From assembly GCA_025201705.1 (NCBI GenBank), contig MU616736.1:18153-47780 (forward strand): a stretch of 29,628 nucleotides of DNA, written 5' to 3'. The position numbers were made by a program, and so were the translations under genes. Position 1 is the stretch's first letter; the number at the start of each line of letters is the position of its first letter. The notes under the pieces were generated by a model. The model was given only the letters and a program-made list of their open reading frames with translations. It was not told the origin of the DNA and did no database searches. Origin of the DNA: Dissophora ornata (taxonomy: Eukaryota > Mortierellomycota > Mortierellomycetes > Mortierellales > Mortierellaceae). Shown here in pieces: positions 9,686 through 20,661 of this stretch.

Positions 9686-11262
9686 TTAATAGTCAGGCAA
9701 CCTAACTTTCTTGCCCTGAACGTAAACGCTCTCGTTGTTTCGATCATCACCCACAAACAGATACTTTTCAAACTTTGTCTGCACAGTATCATGTGCAAAC
9801 ACATCCAATGGCGAACCCTTGACCGCCGTATTGACCAAGATGGCATCAAATTCCTTTCCGACCTCAAAATTTCCAATGGTGTCCCCCAATTCCATCACGC
9901 GCGCACCACCCATCGTCGCCAGATAAAACAGTTCTGGTATCGAGAGCGACCGCTCCGGATTTCTCGCAATCGAGCAGGTCCTAGAACACCGAATAGCGTC
10001 CAGCATGGACACAGAGTAACCACCCGCGACATCTGTGCCGAGCCCGATTTTAAGATCCAAATCGATCATCTTGCGGACGTTGGCCATACCGGACTTAATG
10101 TTGAAATTGGAGCTGGCGCAATGAGAGATCCCTGCGTTGGTTTCCTTCATCAACGCCCATTCTTTTTCGCTCATGTGCACACAATGCGCCATGATTGATC
10201 GATGGTTCAGGAGCCCGTGGTCTGCATAGACAGCCGGGTAGTTGACCGAATCCGGGAAGAGTGACATTGTGAACTCAATCTCGTTCACGGTCTCGCACAG
10301 ATGCGACTGAATCGGAATATCGTACTCTGCAGCCAATTTACCCAACCCTCGCAGAAGCTCAGAAGTGCATGATATGGCGAATCGAGGAGTGATAATTGGA
10401 GTTATCAGCGGTTTGATCTCCAATCCGGAACTCAGGCGAGCGTTTACCGCCTGGACATATTCGATAAACGCCCGCGTGTCAGCAACTGAGGACTCTGTGG
10501 TTTCGATCAAGATCTCGGGCGAGTTTTGGTTCATATTGACTTTGCCGACATAGGCACGTTGTCCTTGTTCCTGAATGACTTTGACGAGCTCTTTAGTCGC
10601 GTCCAGATGGATAGTGGCGAACCAGCAGGCAGAGGTGGTCCCGTTGCGGAGGGAGCGAGCGACAGATTTGGCGTAGATTTGGCGGGCATAGCTGGGGTCC
10701 TTGAACTTGCTCTCGTGAGGGAATGTAAGGGTGTCGAGCCATTCTAGCAAGGGGATGTCGTGTCCGTTACCGCAGTACGAGTATTGAGAAGCGTGCTGAA
10801 TATGAGACTGGTGTCAATATTCCACGCGCCACAAAATACTGTCGCAGCATCTGTTTAAGATGGAAGAGCGAAAGTGCTGCTTACAATGTGGGTATCGATG
10901 AATCCAGGAATGACAAACTGATTCTCGTTCAAAGTAACGACCTATCGTTTAATTGCGCATAAGATTGTAGAAGGAGAGCGGGGTCAAGTTTGGTTCCCGG
11001 TAACCCAGGCAGTCAAGCATTAAATATAAACAAAACGTTTTTTTCTTTCTACCTTGGCTTCGTCCACACCCTCAAGCACCTTATGAAGTTGGTCCTTGTG
11101 AACATTCTTCAATATCCTTGCGATCCTTCCATGGGTATCAACAAACAATAAGCCGTCGGTGATGAACTCGATTTCACTGATGGAAACGGAATGAATAAAC
11201 GTCCCATAAAAGACCTTTGATATTCCTGCTGGAAATGTTGGTAGAGATTCAATGGTCGTCAT
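9686..11262 (-). CDS. GUD1: Guanine deaminase
   Basis: Converts guanine to xanthine and ammonia, in cytosolic purine salvage and nitrogen release. Three exons (11262-11053, 10941-10885, 10795-9686) give 458 residues, the family's usual length; introns are 111 and 89 nt. The amidohydrolase metal site is complete: His88 and His90 in PGFIDTHIH, which is assembled across the second splice; His254 in IQSHLCE; His293 in AHCVH; and Asp344 in IGLGTDVAGG. The signature LLEWLDTLTFPHE follows the HxH site, and PRFAISC holds the substrate-loop Arg227. Exon 2 is only 57 nt and encodes the strand leading into the HxH motif. The gene converges on the 7-TM gene. Assignment is firm because the spacing of metal ligands matches the human enzyme (82, 84, 240, 279, 330) with a constant offset within a few residues. 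Confidence 0.96.
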
Positions 11263-12598
11263 GTGTAAGCTAAAGAAGGCGCGTTAGAAGGATGTCCTCT
11301 GTGCGTGTAAGATGCAATGAAAGCTTCCATGCACACCTTGAAATGAGCAACTTCTGTCAACGTGACTGAAGGTCTTTCCCCTGAGAAATTGGTGGCGCGT
11401 TCTGAGCGCGTTTTTCGTTGTCACACATTGTACGTGTACATGAGGGCATTGTTACATGCTTATACTTGGTGCCATACTTTGGAGCAAGTGCCGGGTCCCG
11501 GCATTATTACAAGGAGACGGGTCAACTGCCTGCAGGAAGGGATTTTGTGGGAGTAGAGTCAAGTTTGCTGACGAAGACGGGGCTCAAACAATGACGATCC
11601 ACGTGGCTCATGCCATCTTTTCAGTGTCTGTCTGCCCAAAAAAACAAGCGGGCATTGTGCCGCATACAACGAGTTTGATTGGCAATCGTCGAGTACCAGA
11701 CAGACATCAAGTCCAGTTGTGGAGAGAAAATATATTGTTGGGTAAGCAAGTTTCGGGTCAGAAAGCATGTTTACGGCAGACAGTGGCAAGTTATTATTTT
11801 GTGCGTGGCACAAGGCGGGTACTGTGTGTACACGGTACGGCCAACTAAGCTTGGAAAAACAATGCCCAGAACACTTTGATCGAGACAGCCCACAACTGCC
11901 TTTTAGCGGTTGTCTGCTGATCAAAGCACCACAGTGACGCCCTCCTCGCTGTCTTGAAAAATACAAAATCCTGTAGTGCCTAGTTCACTTGCAGTATTCA
12001 AAGGTGTCAATGAGATTACTGAATGAAGGAGCGCAAGGCATGTAGAACTTGTAAGGACAAAGAAAGAGCATCTTCACTAGTCGATGAAGGGGTTTGTCGG
12101 TGTATCCTCGCCATCCAGCCAGACAGTCGCTCGCGCCGCACGTCACACCATCCTCTTCGGTGGTTGGACAGATGAGAAAGCAGCACGGAGTACAAGGCGA
12201 GACGAGCCGTGTCTTGGTGTGTTTCTATGTCAATCACATCTTTTTGTGATGCATGAGACGTTTAATCATGCCTAGCTCTCGAGGAATGATGAAATAGATG
12301 GGTAGAGAAGAGAGAGGCAATAACATGAGGGGAAACACAATTCCGACGGGCGAAGTTGTGTGCTGAGATGCATTGTGCGATACATGTACTGCACTAAGGT
12401 AAAGAAAAAGGCGAACAGAGTAAATACCCGCCATTGTATCATCCAATCGCGCCTCTGCCCTTATTTTACGCGCCATTTTTTTTCCCTTCGCGTCTTTTTT
12501 CTTCCCTCTTTCCTCTCTTTCCTCTCTTTCTTGTTCCTCACCCCTCCTCGCCCATTCACTTTCTATCCATCCTCCCCATCTCCCGAGAAAGATCCTCA
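11263..12598. other. 1.3-kb intergenic region with an imperfect hairpin and CT-rich leader
   Basis: It contains the divergent promoters of guanine deaminase and the TspO-like gene. Frames of up to 135 codons occur on both strands at 11456-11966 but overlap each other antisense and show no motif. A long pyrimidine tract (about 12474-12590) is probably the leader of the TspO-like gene. Confidence 0.6.
11874..11926. repeat. Imperfect inverted repeat
   Basis: CTTTGATC at 11874-11881 pairs with GATCAAAG at 11919-11926. Inside, ACAAC and GTTGT can also pair around a TTTTAG-containing loop. It could form a cruciform or RNA hairpin; no function is evident. Confidence 0.4.
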
Positions 12599-14181
12599 AT
12601 GGCTATCACGTTCCATCACTGGCCTTCCAAGGTCGCTAACATCTTGGTCTACGTGACCTTGTTGTCCGGCAACTTGTACTCTAGCTTTGGAGGCGACGAG
12701 GACCAAGATTCGCCTTATCATTCGAAGCACCAGTCGTACATCACCCCAGCCGATTTCACGTTCCAGGTCTGGACCGTGATTTACTTCTTGCTCGGCGGTA
12801 CGATCATCTACCAGTGGTTCGACGACAAGGTCCACCTGGCTGCTGGCTGGCACTTTGTCTTTATCTCCATCCTCAACGCTATCTGGCTCGCTCTCTGGGT
12901 AAGTTTCATGTAATATGGATGTGATTGCAAGCCGAGCAATGGCCATGAGTTCCATTTCTACCAGGGAGCTCGAAAGTGGGTCAGCTGGGTGAGCGTGAGA
13001 ATGAAAACCAAAAACTGGTAGAGGTGGGAAAGCAGTACCACCTATACAATGCAGAGTTTTTGCAGTGGTGCTCTCAGTACATTCATCCATTGAGAATCCC
13101 TCCCACCCTCCATATGAACCATTCTTTCCTGAGATACGAAAGGCATACCGATTCTGGTTTTATTTTTTTTGTCTCTCAAGTGGGAAGAGGTTCTTTCTCC
13201 AGTACCCGTGGCCTTCTGCCTTGTCTCTTAAGGACGCTGCTTTATGCGCGATAGTCCATCAAAACAAGACAACAGACGCGTTTGTTTCCATTATTTGTCG
13301 TGAATATTTCTTGATATGCTGCTCCGCGGCGTGCAGAGGGGAGAAGTCTGGACACGCCTTGAAAAACGCGGTCGGCTTACCAACCATGGACATTGGCAGC
13401 CCATACCCAAGACAAACAAAGAAAAGACATTCATGCAGTCTTACGCATGGCAATTGCCTTTGATGTCATCTTACTGTACTTGCATTGCTAACTTTGGTTC
13501 CTCTCGCTCTCATTCCCTCTGCGCCATGTTGTCATGTATCTCCTATTTATCTCCCGCGCTGGCTGTTCATCTATAGACTGCCGGTCACACGTTCTTTGCC
13601 TTCATTACCTTGATCTTCACAACCGGCGCCGTCTCGTATGTCTACTACAGACTCAAGGAGTACAACGCTCCTGAGACCTGGTCGGAGATTCTGTTCTTGC
13701 ACTTGCCCTTCTCGTTGTACCATGCCTGGATCTTTGTCCTCCTGGTCATCAACGCCTTTGCTGTCTTCTCGCCTATCCAGGATGATGGCCCCTCGACCTG
13801 GCAGGTGATCCTTGCCGTTGCCGGTCTTGCCTTTGTTGCCTCGACCGTCATTGGTTACATCGAGTACAAGAAGGGTGATGTCGGTAAGTTTTCATTTCGA
13901 ACGAGTCGTCGTCTTGAGTCATCTTGCGCTTATGACAGTATATGCGAGTATCGCAACTCTACGGCATGCTGATTATTTTTGGCCATGTTTATGATGACAT
14001 TTTAGCTGGTGCCTTGGTCTTGGCCTGGTTCTTGTTCGGTGTCTACGCCCAGCAGGAGGAGACCGTCATCCACTGGTCCTCCCTCGGCCTCGGCGTTGCT
14101 GTTGCTATTTACACCTTGAAGCCCACCGTCGCCGGCTTGTTTGGCCGCCGCACCGACGAGTCTGCTCCTCTCTTGGGTTAA
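12599..14181 (+). CDS. TspO/MBR-like tryptophan-rich membrane protein
   Basis: Three exons (12599-12898, 13577-13883, 14006-14181) encode 260 residues. Introns are 678 nt (very long for this window) and 122 nt; both have GTAAGT donors and TAG acceptors. The protein is almost entirely membrane-embedded. Segments typical of the larger TspO/MBR relatives are visible: YITPADFTFQVWTVIYFLLG near residue 47, LNAIWLALW at the end of exon 1, and LHLPFSLYHAWIFVLLVINA near 145. TspO/MBR proteins bind tetrapyrroles, sterols or similar ligands in mitochondrial or other membranes; the ligand here is unknown. The C-terminus RRTDESAPLLG is polar, with an acidic dileucine-like motif that could direct vacuolar or endosomal sorting (inference). 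The ATG follows a long CT-rich leader. The exon structure is firm; the family call is good but from memory. Confidence 0.8.
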
Positions 14182-14665
14182 ATGTTTATTCTCTTGTACA
14201 ATGCGCGTCGAGAGATGTGCGTGGCTGTATATTTTTTCAAGACAGTAAAAAAAAAAAAAGCAGAGACAGAAGAGCGAGACAGAAAAAAGAAAATCAGTGG
14301 TCGGACCAAAGTTCTCTACTGCATGGCTCAATAAAACATCTCCAAAAAAAAAAAGAAAGAAAGCATTGCGCTGTTTTTTGTCTGTTGCAGCCGAGGAGAA
14401 GCTCTGTGTAGGCTGTGAGGCCATGCAAATCTATTTTGGGCACCCAGTCCCACCAGCCACACGATATTAATTAAAATAGTCGAGGTTACTCAATAAGTGT
14501 AGTGTTGATAGTCTCAGGCCCTGTGCCAGGGTCATCGCCTAAACAACCTATTTTTGCACCCACTGTGTCCATCTTCCTTTCCCATCATCATCCCTCTGCT
14601 CTCATCCTTCTCTTCCACATCTCTTCATCCCTGCATCGGCATCGGCATCCTCATACATCTCCAAC
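14182..14665. other. 3'UTR and promoter spacer
   Basis: No gene. A-rich runs (14247-14261 and 14344-14355) follow the TspO-like gene, and a CT-rich block from about 14565 is the probable promoter or leader of the secreted-protein gene. Confidence 0.55.
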
Positions 14666-14746
14666 GTAAGTGTCTCGCTTACCCAGCAAGCGCCGCATAC
14701 TCGCTCTGCAAGAAACCTGTGCTAATTCAATCTCACTCTCCCACAG
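14666..14746 (+). other. Probable 5'UTR intron of the secreted-protein gene
   Basis: A consensus donor GTAAGT at 14666, a branch-like GCTAATTC near 14721 and a CT-rich CCCACAG acceptor ending at 14746 define an 81-nt intron, 19 nt before the ATG. It removes no coding sequence. Confidence 0.6.
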
Positions 14747-14765
14747 ACAGATCGCATCAATCATC

Positions 14766-15497
14766 ATGAGATTCTCCGTTGCTGCAATTGTCGGCGCCTT
14801 CTCCATCGCCTTGTGTGCGCCCTCGGTCCTTGCCTGCGAGCACGAGTGTCAGGTCAACGTCTCGCGCGCCTTCGCTGACAAGTACGAGCTCCTCTCCAAC
14901 CAATACTTCACCCTCTTGAACAGCAAGGTCGAGGACTCGCTCTTCTACGGTATTCCTAGCGACACCCTCACTGCTGCAGAGAGAGAGACTGCGGTCAAGA
15001 CCGTGAAGGACTCTGTCGTTGGTGCTCAGGATGCCTGGGATAAGACCATCTTCCAGACCGTCTTCGATACGATCTTCAAGGACGAGCCCAAGTTCAAGGG
15101 CGACTGCAACCACCCTCATCGTGTGAACCAGCCTCCTCTTGGTGTCAACTGGACGATGCCCGATTGCCACAACATGGATTATATCTGCGGAAACCCACCC
15201 TCAATCTGCCATTACATGCCAATGATCAAGACCAGGATCGTCAAGAAGCTGACGGGCCAGCTCCAGGCTTCCGTGGATGGCGATGATTCGAACGTGTATG
15301 TCAGCTTTGTGGGACCAGCACTCCAGACGGTTTTGACGGCCCAGCCAAAGTTGACACCTTATATTGCGACGTTGCACGGAAACTTAAACCAGATCTTGGA
15401 GACCATCAAGGATGATCTTGTCAACTTTGCGGATGATGCGCAGTGGAAGCACGAATGGGACATGGAGATCAAGATCCTCTTGTTGACTTTCCCATAA
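14766..15497 (+). CDS. Secreted protein with N-terminal signal peptide, unknown family
   Basis: Single coding exon, 243 residues. The open frame extends upstream, but that part is interrupted by a probable 5'UTR intron, so the ATG at 14766 (ATCATCATGAG) is chosen. Residues 1-23 are a clear signal peptide (short basic start, hydrophobic core, VLA before Cys24). The mature protein starts CEHEC; further cysteines lie in GDCNHPH, PDCHN, YICGN and ICHY, clustered near residues 115-155, suggesting disulfides. N-glycosylation sequons are NVS (31) and NWT (about 130). The rest is helical and soluble, with no membrane anchor at the C-terminus. I do not recognise the family. Strong codon bias toward C-ending codons in the first half suggests high expression (inference). 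Confidence 0.87.
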   Translation: MRFSVAAIVGAFSIALCAPSVLACEHECQVNVSRAFADKYELLSNQYFTLLNSKVEDSLFYGIPSDTLTAAERETAVKTVKDSVVGAQDAWDKTIFQTVFDTIFKDEPKFKGDCNHPHRVNQPPLGVNWTMPDCHNMDYICGNPPSICHYMPMIKTRIVKKLTGQLQASVDGDDSNVYVSFVGPALQTVLTAQPKLTPYIATLHGNLNQILETIKDDLVNFADDAQWKHEWDMEIKILLLTFP

Positions 15498-16223
15498 AGC
15501 TGCGATTTCCTGTTCTGCAACTCGCGCTCCTAGGGAGTAGAAGGGTGGAAATGAGGTAGCAGGACCTTTCTCGTTCGCATTCTCTGCATTTCTGTTCCGG
15601 TCGTTCCCGTTATATAATTCACGCATATACACTAGAAACAAGAGTAGTTATCTGGCCTATCGATATTTAAAAAAAACATTTGTCAATTTGGTATAACCAT
15701 GATGAAGAGAGGTCGACTGCAATTTTCTCCGCAGATTGGTTGCGCCAACGATTACATCTTTGTTAAGGAGAAGTGTTATTTTCTTCTTTGTTCAATGAGA
15801 TACATCAACCTTAGCGGATGAACAAAAAAAGGGAAGCAAGGATATTTTTCGTGTCTCACATGACATCTTTGTCGAGTCGGATAGCTGTTTGACGCGAAAG
15901 GAATTTCCACAAAGTGAGGTACTGTACTTCGCCCTAATCCACAACTAAATAATAAAGGAGAGGTGAAAGCGCGAACGTTGGAAACCGTGGTACACACACA
16001 ACTGGAGTGTGGGGCGAGCTCAGGGTGGTCGTTGCACGTCTCTACATAAAAGGATGCTCGTAATCCCCCGTTCATCCTTTAACCTTCCCTCGACCCTGAA
16101 ACCCACTCTTTCTTCCTCAAAGACACATAAATTCGAAGTTCAACCCTACGCACGCGCGCACGCAGTTAGATAGCACATTTAGAGCCCCCTACACTTGCCG
16201 CACCAAGAAAACGATACTCCGAG
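15498..16223. other. Intergenic region and promoter of the next gene
   Basis: No gene is supported. From 16080 to the ATG at 16224 there is no upstream ATG, and the sequence is CT- then CA-rich, as in a fungal leader. Confidence 0.6.
16045..16052 (+). promoter_or_regulatory. TATA-like element CATAAAAG
   Basis: It lies about 180 bp before the first downstream ATG (16224), with a CT-rich leader starting about 30 bp after it. This supports transcription beginning near 16075-16085 and ATG 16224 as the first start codon. Confidence 0.4.
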
Positions 16224-18929
16224 ATGAAGAAAGTTATCCAATCTATCTTCGAGAGGAAGTCCAAGTATTCTGAAACTGGCAGCAGCTCAGAAAGAAATGC
16301 CCCTCGCGAAGGTGCTTATTACGGTTAGCAGCAGCACCTTTGGGTTCATGGCGATCCCCTCGCATCTTCAGTCACAGTTTCAATCGTGGCCGTTGCTGTG
16401 GACCCTACCACGATCGCACTTGCAAATCCCATCGCTCCACATATCACAGTACGAGCCCAGCATACATTGGTGCTGGTGTCAGATCTAGCTTTCAGTGATT
16501 ATCTGGGGTTGAGACTGTGTCTTGAAGCAGCTCGATTGGACAAAATACCAACACAAATACCACCATTCTTCAATGTTAGAGGCAGTAGAGACCGGAGTGG
16601 ATGCTTATCGTGACCGTTCGGCCATTGAAAGAGACACTGGGAGCAACACGCTAGCAGGGGATTTGGTAAGTAAGAAAGGCTGGCAAGCAATTTTCACCAT
16701 ACCTAGCCATTGTCAAATGAATTCATGTTTTCAAAAGGGTTTGATACTAACAAAACGATCAAAAATAGGCAATGAGTGTTTCGTTGAGCCCTCGGCCGCG
16801 GCCCGTAAATCCATTGAGGCCCAGAATCAATAGAGATCGCTCCATCACTGTCGGAGAATCTTCCAGACCACACTTTTATGTGAATAATCATAGTTCAATT
16901 GAAGTGGATACCACGAGAGGCGATTGTACGAGATCAGTATCAGAACACGTCCGTCCCCAGGGCAGTCATCGCGACGATAGCGGTGTTGGTGACAGAAGTA
17001 ACACAAGGAGGCACTCACCCCTAAAAGTGTCCGAACATCGCAATTCCCATGACAACAACAACGACGATAGCGGCAGTAGGCCAGCAACTGGTGTTCGTCC
17101 GCAAAAGAGTGTATACATCAACGGTAGTGTGTTTCAGATGTACGACCCATCTTCACATTGCTCTACACCCCCGCCAGTCATGTATTCGCCCATGCCTAGA
17201 ACGGGTGGTTATGAGTCGTCGGAAGAAGATAGGCGGGAGTCTTCTTCTTTTCACGCGCCAGTTCATCAAACGCGGGTATCGTCAACCTTTGGCATTTCGT
17301 CTAATGCATCCCCAACACATCCTCGCATCCCTTCTTTGAACGAGTTTGGTGGTTGCAATGATCATGAATATGAAGACGATGTCGAAGGCGGGCAGTCAGG
17401 ACCTGAATCCGAAGGTGTAGCCCAGGGGGGACGACGTTTCCCAACACTCCGGACCGCACTTGCTGTCAGGAAGAGAAATAGTAATATCAATGAGTTTAGC
17501 GCCCTGTCCGAGTTCATTCCACCGCCGAGGGAGAAACCTAACGACCCTCACTGGATCAAGGGTGAAAGTGGTCGTTGGTTCCTCCAAAGTTGTGATCCTC
17601 GTAAACCACCTCGCCACCAGAGTAATCGCGACAGCGTCGTCAGTGGATCCATTTTGGACGCCGATGATTGTCCAAAGAAACTCAGCCGCTACAACTATGA
17701 TAAGCAACAATACTTTGACGACCACATGCAGGAAGTTCAGGGAAATCTCGATCCTGACAAGGCCAAACAAGAACTGGAGCAACAAGCCCATAGGTTTGCA
17801 ATAATGATGAGAAGAACGAGGAGAATGGCCTCGATCGGCGCGAGGGCTGGCGATAAGTTTTTGATCACGTTCGAGCGCCTCCAGCCGCACAATTCCAGCG
17901 AACAAGAGCAAGAATGCGTTACTAATCAAGGAGATAATTATAATTATCGCGAGGCCAGCGATACTGCAGTAGAAGATAGTGACGAGAGGGAGGGGGCTCT
18001 AGGAAAGCCAAGAAATCAAGGCGGAGGTGTTTGTCGGAAGCCACCTCTCCAGCCGTTGTTACCACCACCAGGGCCCTTGCTACAGTCTGTAGTATTCTCG
18101 TCGACCCACAAGTCTAGATCCTTGCAGGATATACAGGCTCGTGGACTTTCTTCGCCTGCACCGCGGCAGCAGACACGCATTCCGTCCTCGAGTCCAGAGC
18201 CATTACCCCATGGCGCGGCCAGCCAACCTCCCCGGGAGCGAAATTCCATGCCTGCCAGACCTTCCAGGAACCCCAGCACTTCTACTCCAAAAAGACAATC
18301 CTATGGTACCTCGTCATCCAAGGGCACTGCACATCGGGTCTATTACGAACACGATACCGAGATCAAGCCCACTTCTCGAAGTAGTTACTTGAGAAACAAG
18401 AGTAGTACCACGACTAGCATCACGAGGATGGGAGCCAGGGGAATTGTCGTGAGAGGCAGCAGCAGCGAACATCAGAGAGAGTTGGGGTCGGAATATGTAG
18501 AACCGACGCCACCAAATGCTCTTGTGATACGTCCAGACAGAAGTGGGAACGGTGTTGTATTTTTGGAGGGGAGCTCATTTGGACGGGAGAGATCCACGCA
18601 CGCAACATCGACAATGACATATGTGAAGGGCCAGGAAGAGATAGAAAAATGTACAACAGACACTAACTTTATTGCCGCCAAGAGGACGACACGTTCGACA
18701 TTGGATGGCGATGCAAAACTGACATCAAACCCACACACTGGTTCATCGAAAGATCGCACCGGTAAATGAACATGCTGTCTCTCTTCTTTTTATTACTTGT
18801 TTTGTTTGTCGATACCTTTTGTCTTTCACAGAAAGGAAGGTATTCTTTCAAACATTAAGGAACGCAACTGCCTTCTCTTTCTCTTTCGCCGATTTCTCCT
18901 TCGTCGCCAATGACTACGAACACCAATAA
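16224..18929 (+). CDS. Large Ser/Arg/Pro-rich disordered protein, unknown family
   Basis: The core exon 16769-18761 (664 codons) is certain to be open and has biased protein composition. Upstream, 16224-16311 encodes MKKVIQSIFERKSK and its continuation, and is the first ATG after a TATA-like site. A donor at 16666 (GTAAGT) joins frame 1 sequence to the core at 16769. The link between 16311 and that exon is ambiguous: one 268-nt intron (acceptor TGTTAG, exon from 16580), or two short introns (exons 16372-16448 and 16531-16665). At the 3' end a donor GTAAAT at 18762 and acceptor CTTTCACAG at 18831 add a terminal exon 18832-18929 of 32 codons, followed at once by AATAAA; without splicing the frame stops at 18769. 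The simplest model has 754 residues. No domain is recognised; basic and Ser-rich tracts with many SP and TP sites suggest a regulated scaffold-like protein (inference). Confidence 0.7.
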
Positions 18930-19081
18930 AGCATATCCATCTAAAAACCAGCTACCTTTTTTCCCCAATTATTTCAACTTGATCAGATCTCGGACGTTCT
19001 GCCGTTGTCCAAGTCCAATATTCATCCGCATGGTCCTCTGCTGCCACGGATACCCGTAGTCAGAACGATATTCAGTTCGAG

Positions 19082-20524
19082 ATGGAGGACAACAACATCG
19101 CTTATCAGCAATCCGACACTCTCGACAACGTAAGCACTACTATCACAGTCACCAACATTGGCATCCTCAATGGCACTGGCGAAAGCGAACTCCATCCCCA
19201 AGATAGTTCAAGTAAGAGCCGCGTAAGACTCAGCACACCGAGACGTCTACTACAGGGGATTAGGAAAGCGAGGCAGCTTTTCAGTCCAAAACAAGAACAG
19301 AGCACAGCTGTCCTAGGAGCAGAGAGCGTGCTCGTAGCTGAAAATGAAGAACTAGAATTTGGCCAGCATTCTGAAGATATAGGTTGCGACGACGATGACG
19401 ATGATCAGCAACAGCAACAGCAGCTATCACTTTTCGATCCTATGCAAAATATAAAGGAGCCATGGTGCGAGGGTTCGTGTAGAGAAGGCCAGGGTACAGA
19501 GGAAAGGAATCGCACGCATCCACTTTACACCCGAGGAGGCAATCGACCAGTATTGATTCAGCCTGCCCAGATTCGCTCGCTCTTTCTGGTCATGGATGAA
19601 ATTCCTTGGTCGGCAGATGTAGAGCGACCCGAGTCAGACACTAGACAGAAAGCAACAACAGAAGGTGGCCAAGTCCGAGAAACGCTGGAGTTAGAACAAA
19701 CTCCACAAGAGCCTACACTTCTATCCATTACTGCGCTCCATCGCTCGAAATCCCTACCTTCTACACACTTTTGCTCAAAAACCTCAATTCTCGTCTCTTC
19801 GGGATCTGATGACACAAACAGCATTCAAGGTCCAGCTATTGAGACCTTCACGTTCACAATACCTGCCATAACCACCGTCGCGCATGCTCTTGAGCCAACG
19901 CCTAGGCCGGCACCCGTGCTCTTTGATGGAATGACGCCCGAGGAGCTGATCCAGAGCATCCGATTCGAGAACGACCGCGAGGGATCGCATGTTTTCTACG
20001 GTACCCGAGAATACGAGCGCGACCAAGAAAGGAAGCGGCGGCTTGCCAGAGTTGGCGAGAAGAAAACGGGGCAGCAAGGACAAGAGGGCCTTTTGAAAAG
20101 GACGAGTAAAAGGGCAGGAGAGGTGATGGCAAAGGCGAAATCATTGACGTCGCTGCCGGCCAGAATTCTTTTTGGAGCGAATGCAGGCATGTCAGATGGT
20201 AATGGCAGTGGTAGTGGCAGTGACGGCAGTGGCGGCAGTGGACAAACTACTGGACGAACAGGGGATGGGCCGTCGTCTATGGAAGCAAGTAGTGTAAGTG
20301 ATGTGATTTTAGAAACAGTGTCGGGGATGGCATCGACGATGTGGACAAGAGCGACTACTACTTTGATGGGAAGGATCTCGGCTCCTTCAGTAAATAGAGA
20401 AGGGAAGGGTGAGAACGGAAAAGAAAGGAAGGGGGAGGAAGAAGAGGAGGAGAAAGACTTATTCTTGCCAGACAAAGATGCAAAAGCGGCAGGAATGAGC
20501 ACAGCCGAGAGCAATTGTCCCTAG
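19082..20524 (+). CDS. Low-complexity acidic/Ser-rich protein, unknown family
   Basis: 480 residues from the ATG at 19082. The same frame is open for 32 codons further upstream, exactly back to an AG acceptor at 18986, so the true start may be an upstream exon; the splice phase fits the donor at 18762 of the preceding gene. Low-complexity blocks are D103-108 followed by Q109-114, a Gly/Ser run near residue 380 and a Glu run near residue 455. A more ordered part near residues 280-325 (FDGMTPEELIQSIRF, then HVFYGTREYERDQERKRR) is helical and charged. A basic stretch STPRRLLQGIRKARQLF lies at 51-67. There is no signal peptide or membrane segment. No family is recognised. Spacing to the next ORF is 137 nt and contains a 17-A run. 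Confidence 0.65.
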   Translation: MEDNNIAYQQSDTLDNVSTTITVTNIGILNGTGESELHPQDSSSKSRVRLSTPRRLLQGIRKARQLFSPKQEQSTAVLGAESVLVAENEELEFGQHSEDIGCDDDDDDQQQQQQLSLFDPMQNIKEPWCEGSCREGQGTEERNRTHPLYTRGGNRPVLIQPAQIRSLFLVMDEIPWSADVERPESDTRQKATTEGGQVRETLELEQTPQEPTLLSITALHRSKSLPSTHFCSKTSILVSSGSDDTNSIQGPAIETFTFTIPAITTVAHALEPTPRPAPVLFDGMTPEELIQSIRFENDREGSHVFYGTREYERDQERKRRLARVGEKKTGQQGQEGLLKRTSKRAGEVMAKAKSLTSLPARILFGANAGMSDGNGSGSGSDGSGGSGQTTGRTGDGPSSMEASSVSDVILETVSGMASTMWTRATTTLMGRISAPSVNREGKGENGKERKGEEEEEEKDLFLPDKDAKAAGMSTAESNCP

Positions 20525-20552
20525 GAGAACGCTCTGGATGGTCAAGACAATT

Positions 20553-20569
20553 AAAAAAAAAAAAAAAAA
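20553..20569. repeat. Poly-A run of 17
   Basis: Homopolymer in the short spacer between two plus-strand ORFs; its length may be unstable. Confidence 0.9.
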
Positions 20570-20661
20570 CTTCCTCGCTCCACGATACGCGATTCAATGG
20601 AATGTTAATAAATCCCGTGGCCCTGGGGGTCCTTGTTTGTCAAAAAAAAATCCATGATACG

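Noticed and set aside
9686..11400. Idea that the GATA-finger protein in the window regulates the nearby guanine deaminase
   Set aside because: GATA factors do control nitrogen genes in fungi, but I see no paired GATA sites upstream of the deaminase, and proximity alone is no evidence.
11456..11966. Antisense pair of 130- and 135-codon ORFs
   Set aside because: They overlap each other on opposite strands, have no recognisable domain, and sit in a probable promoter region.
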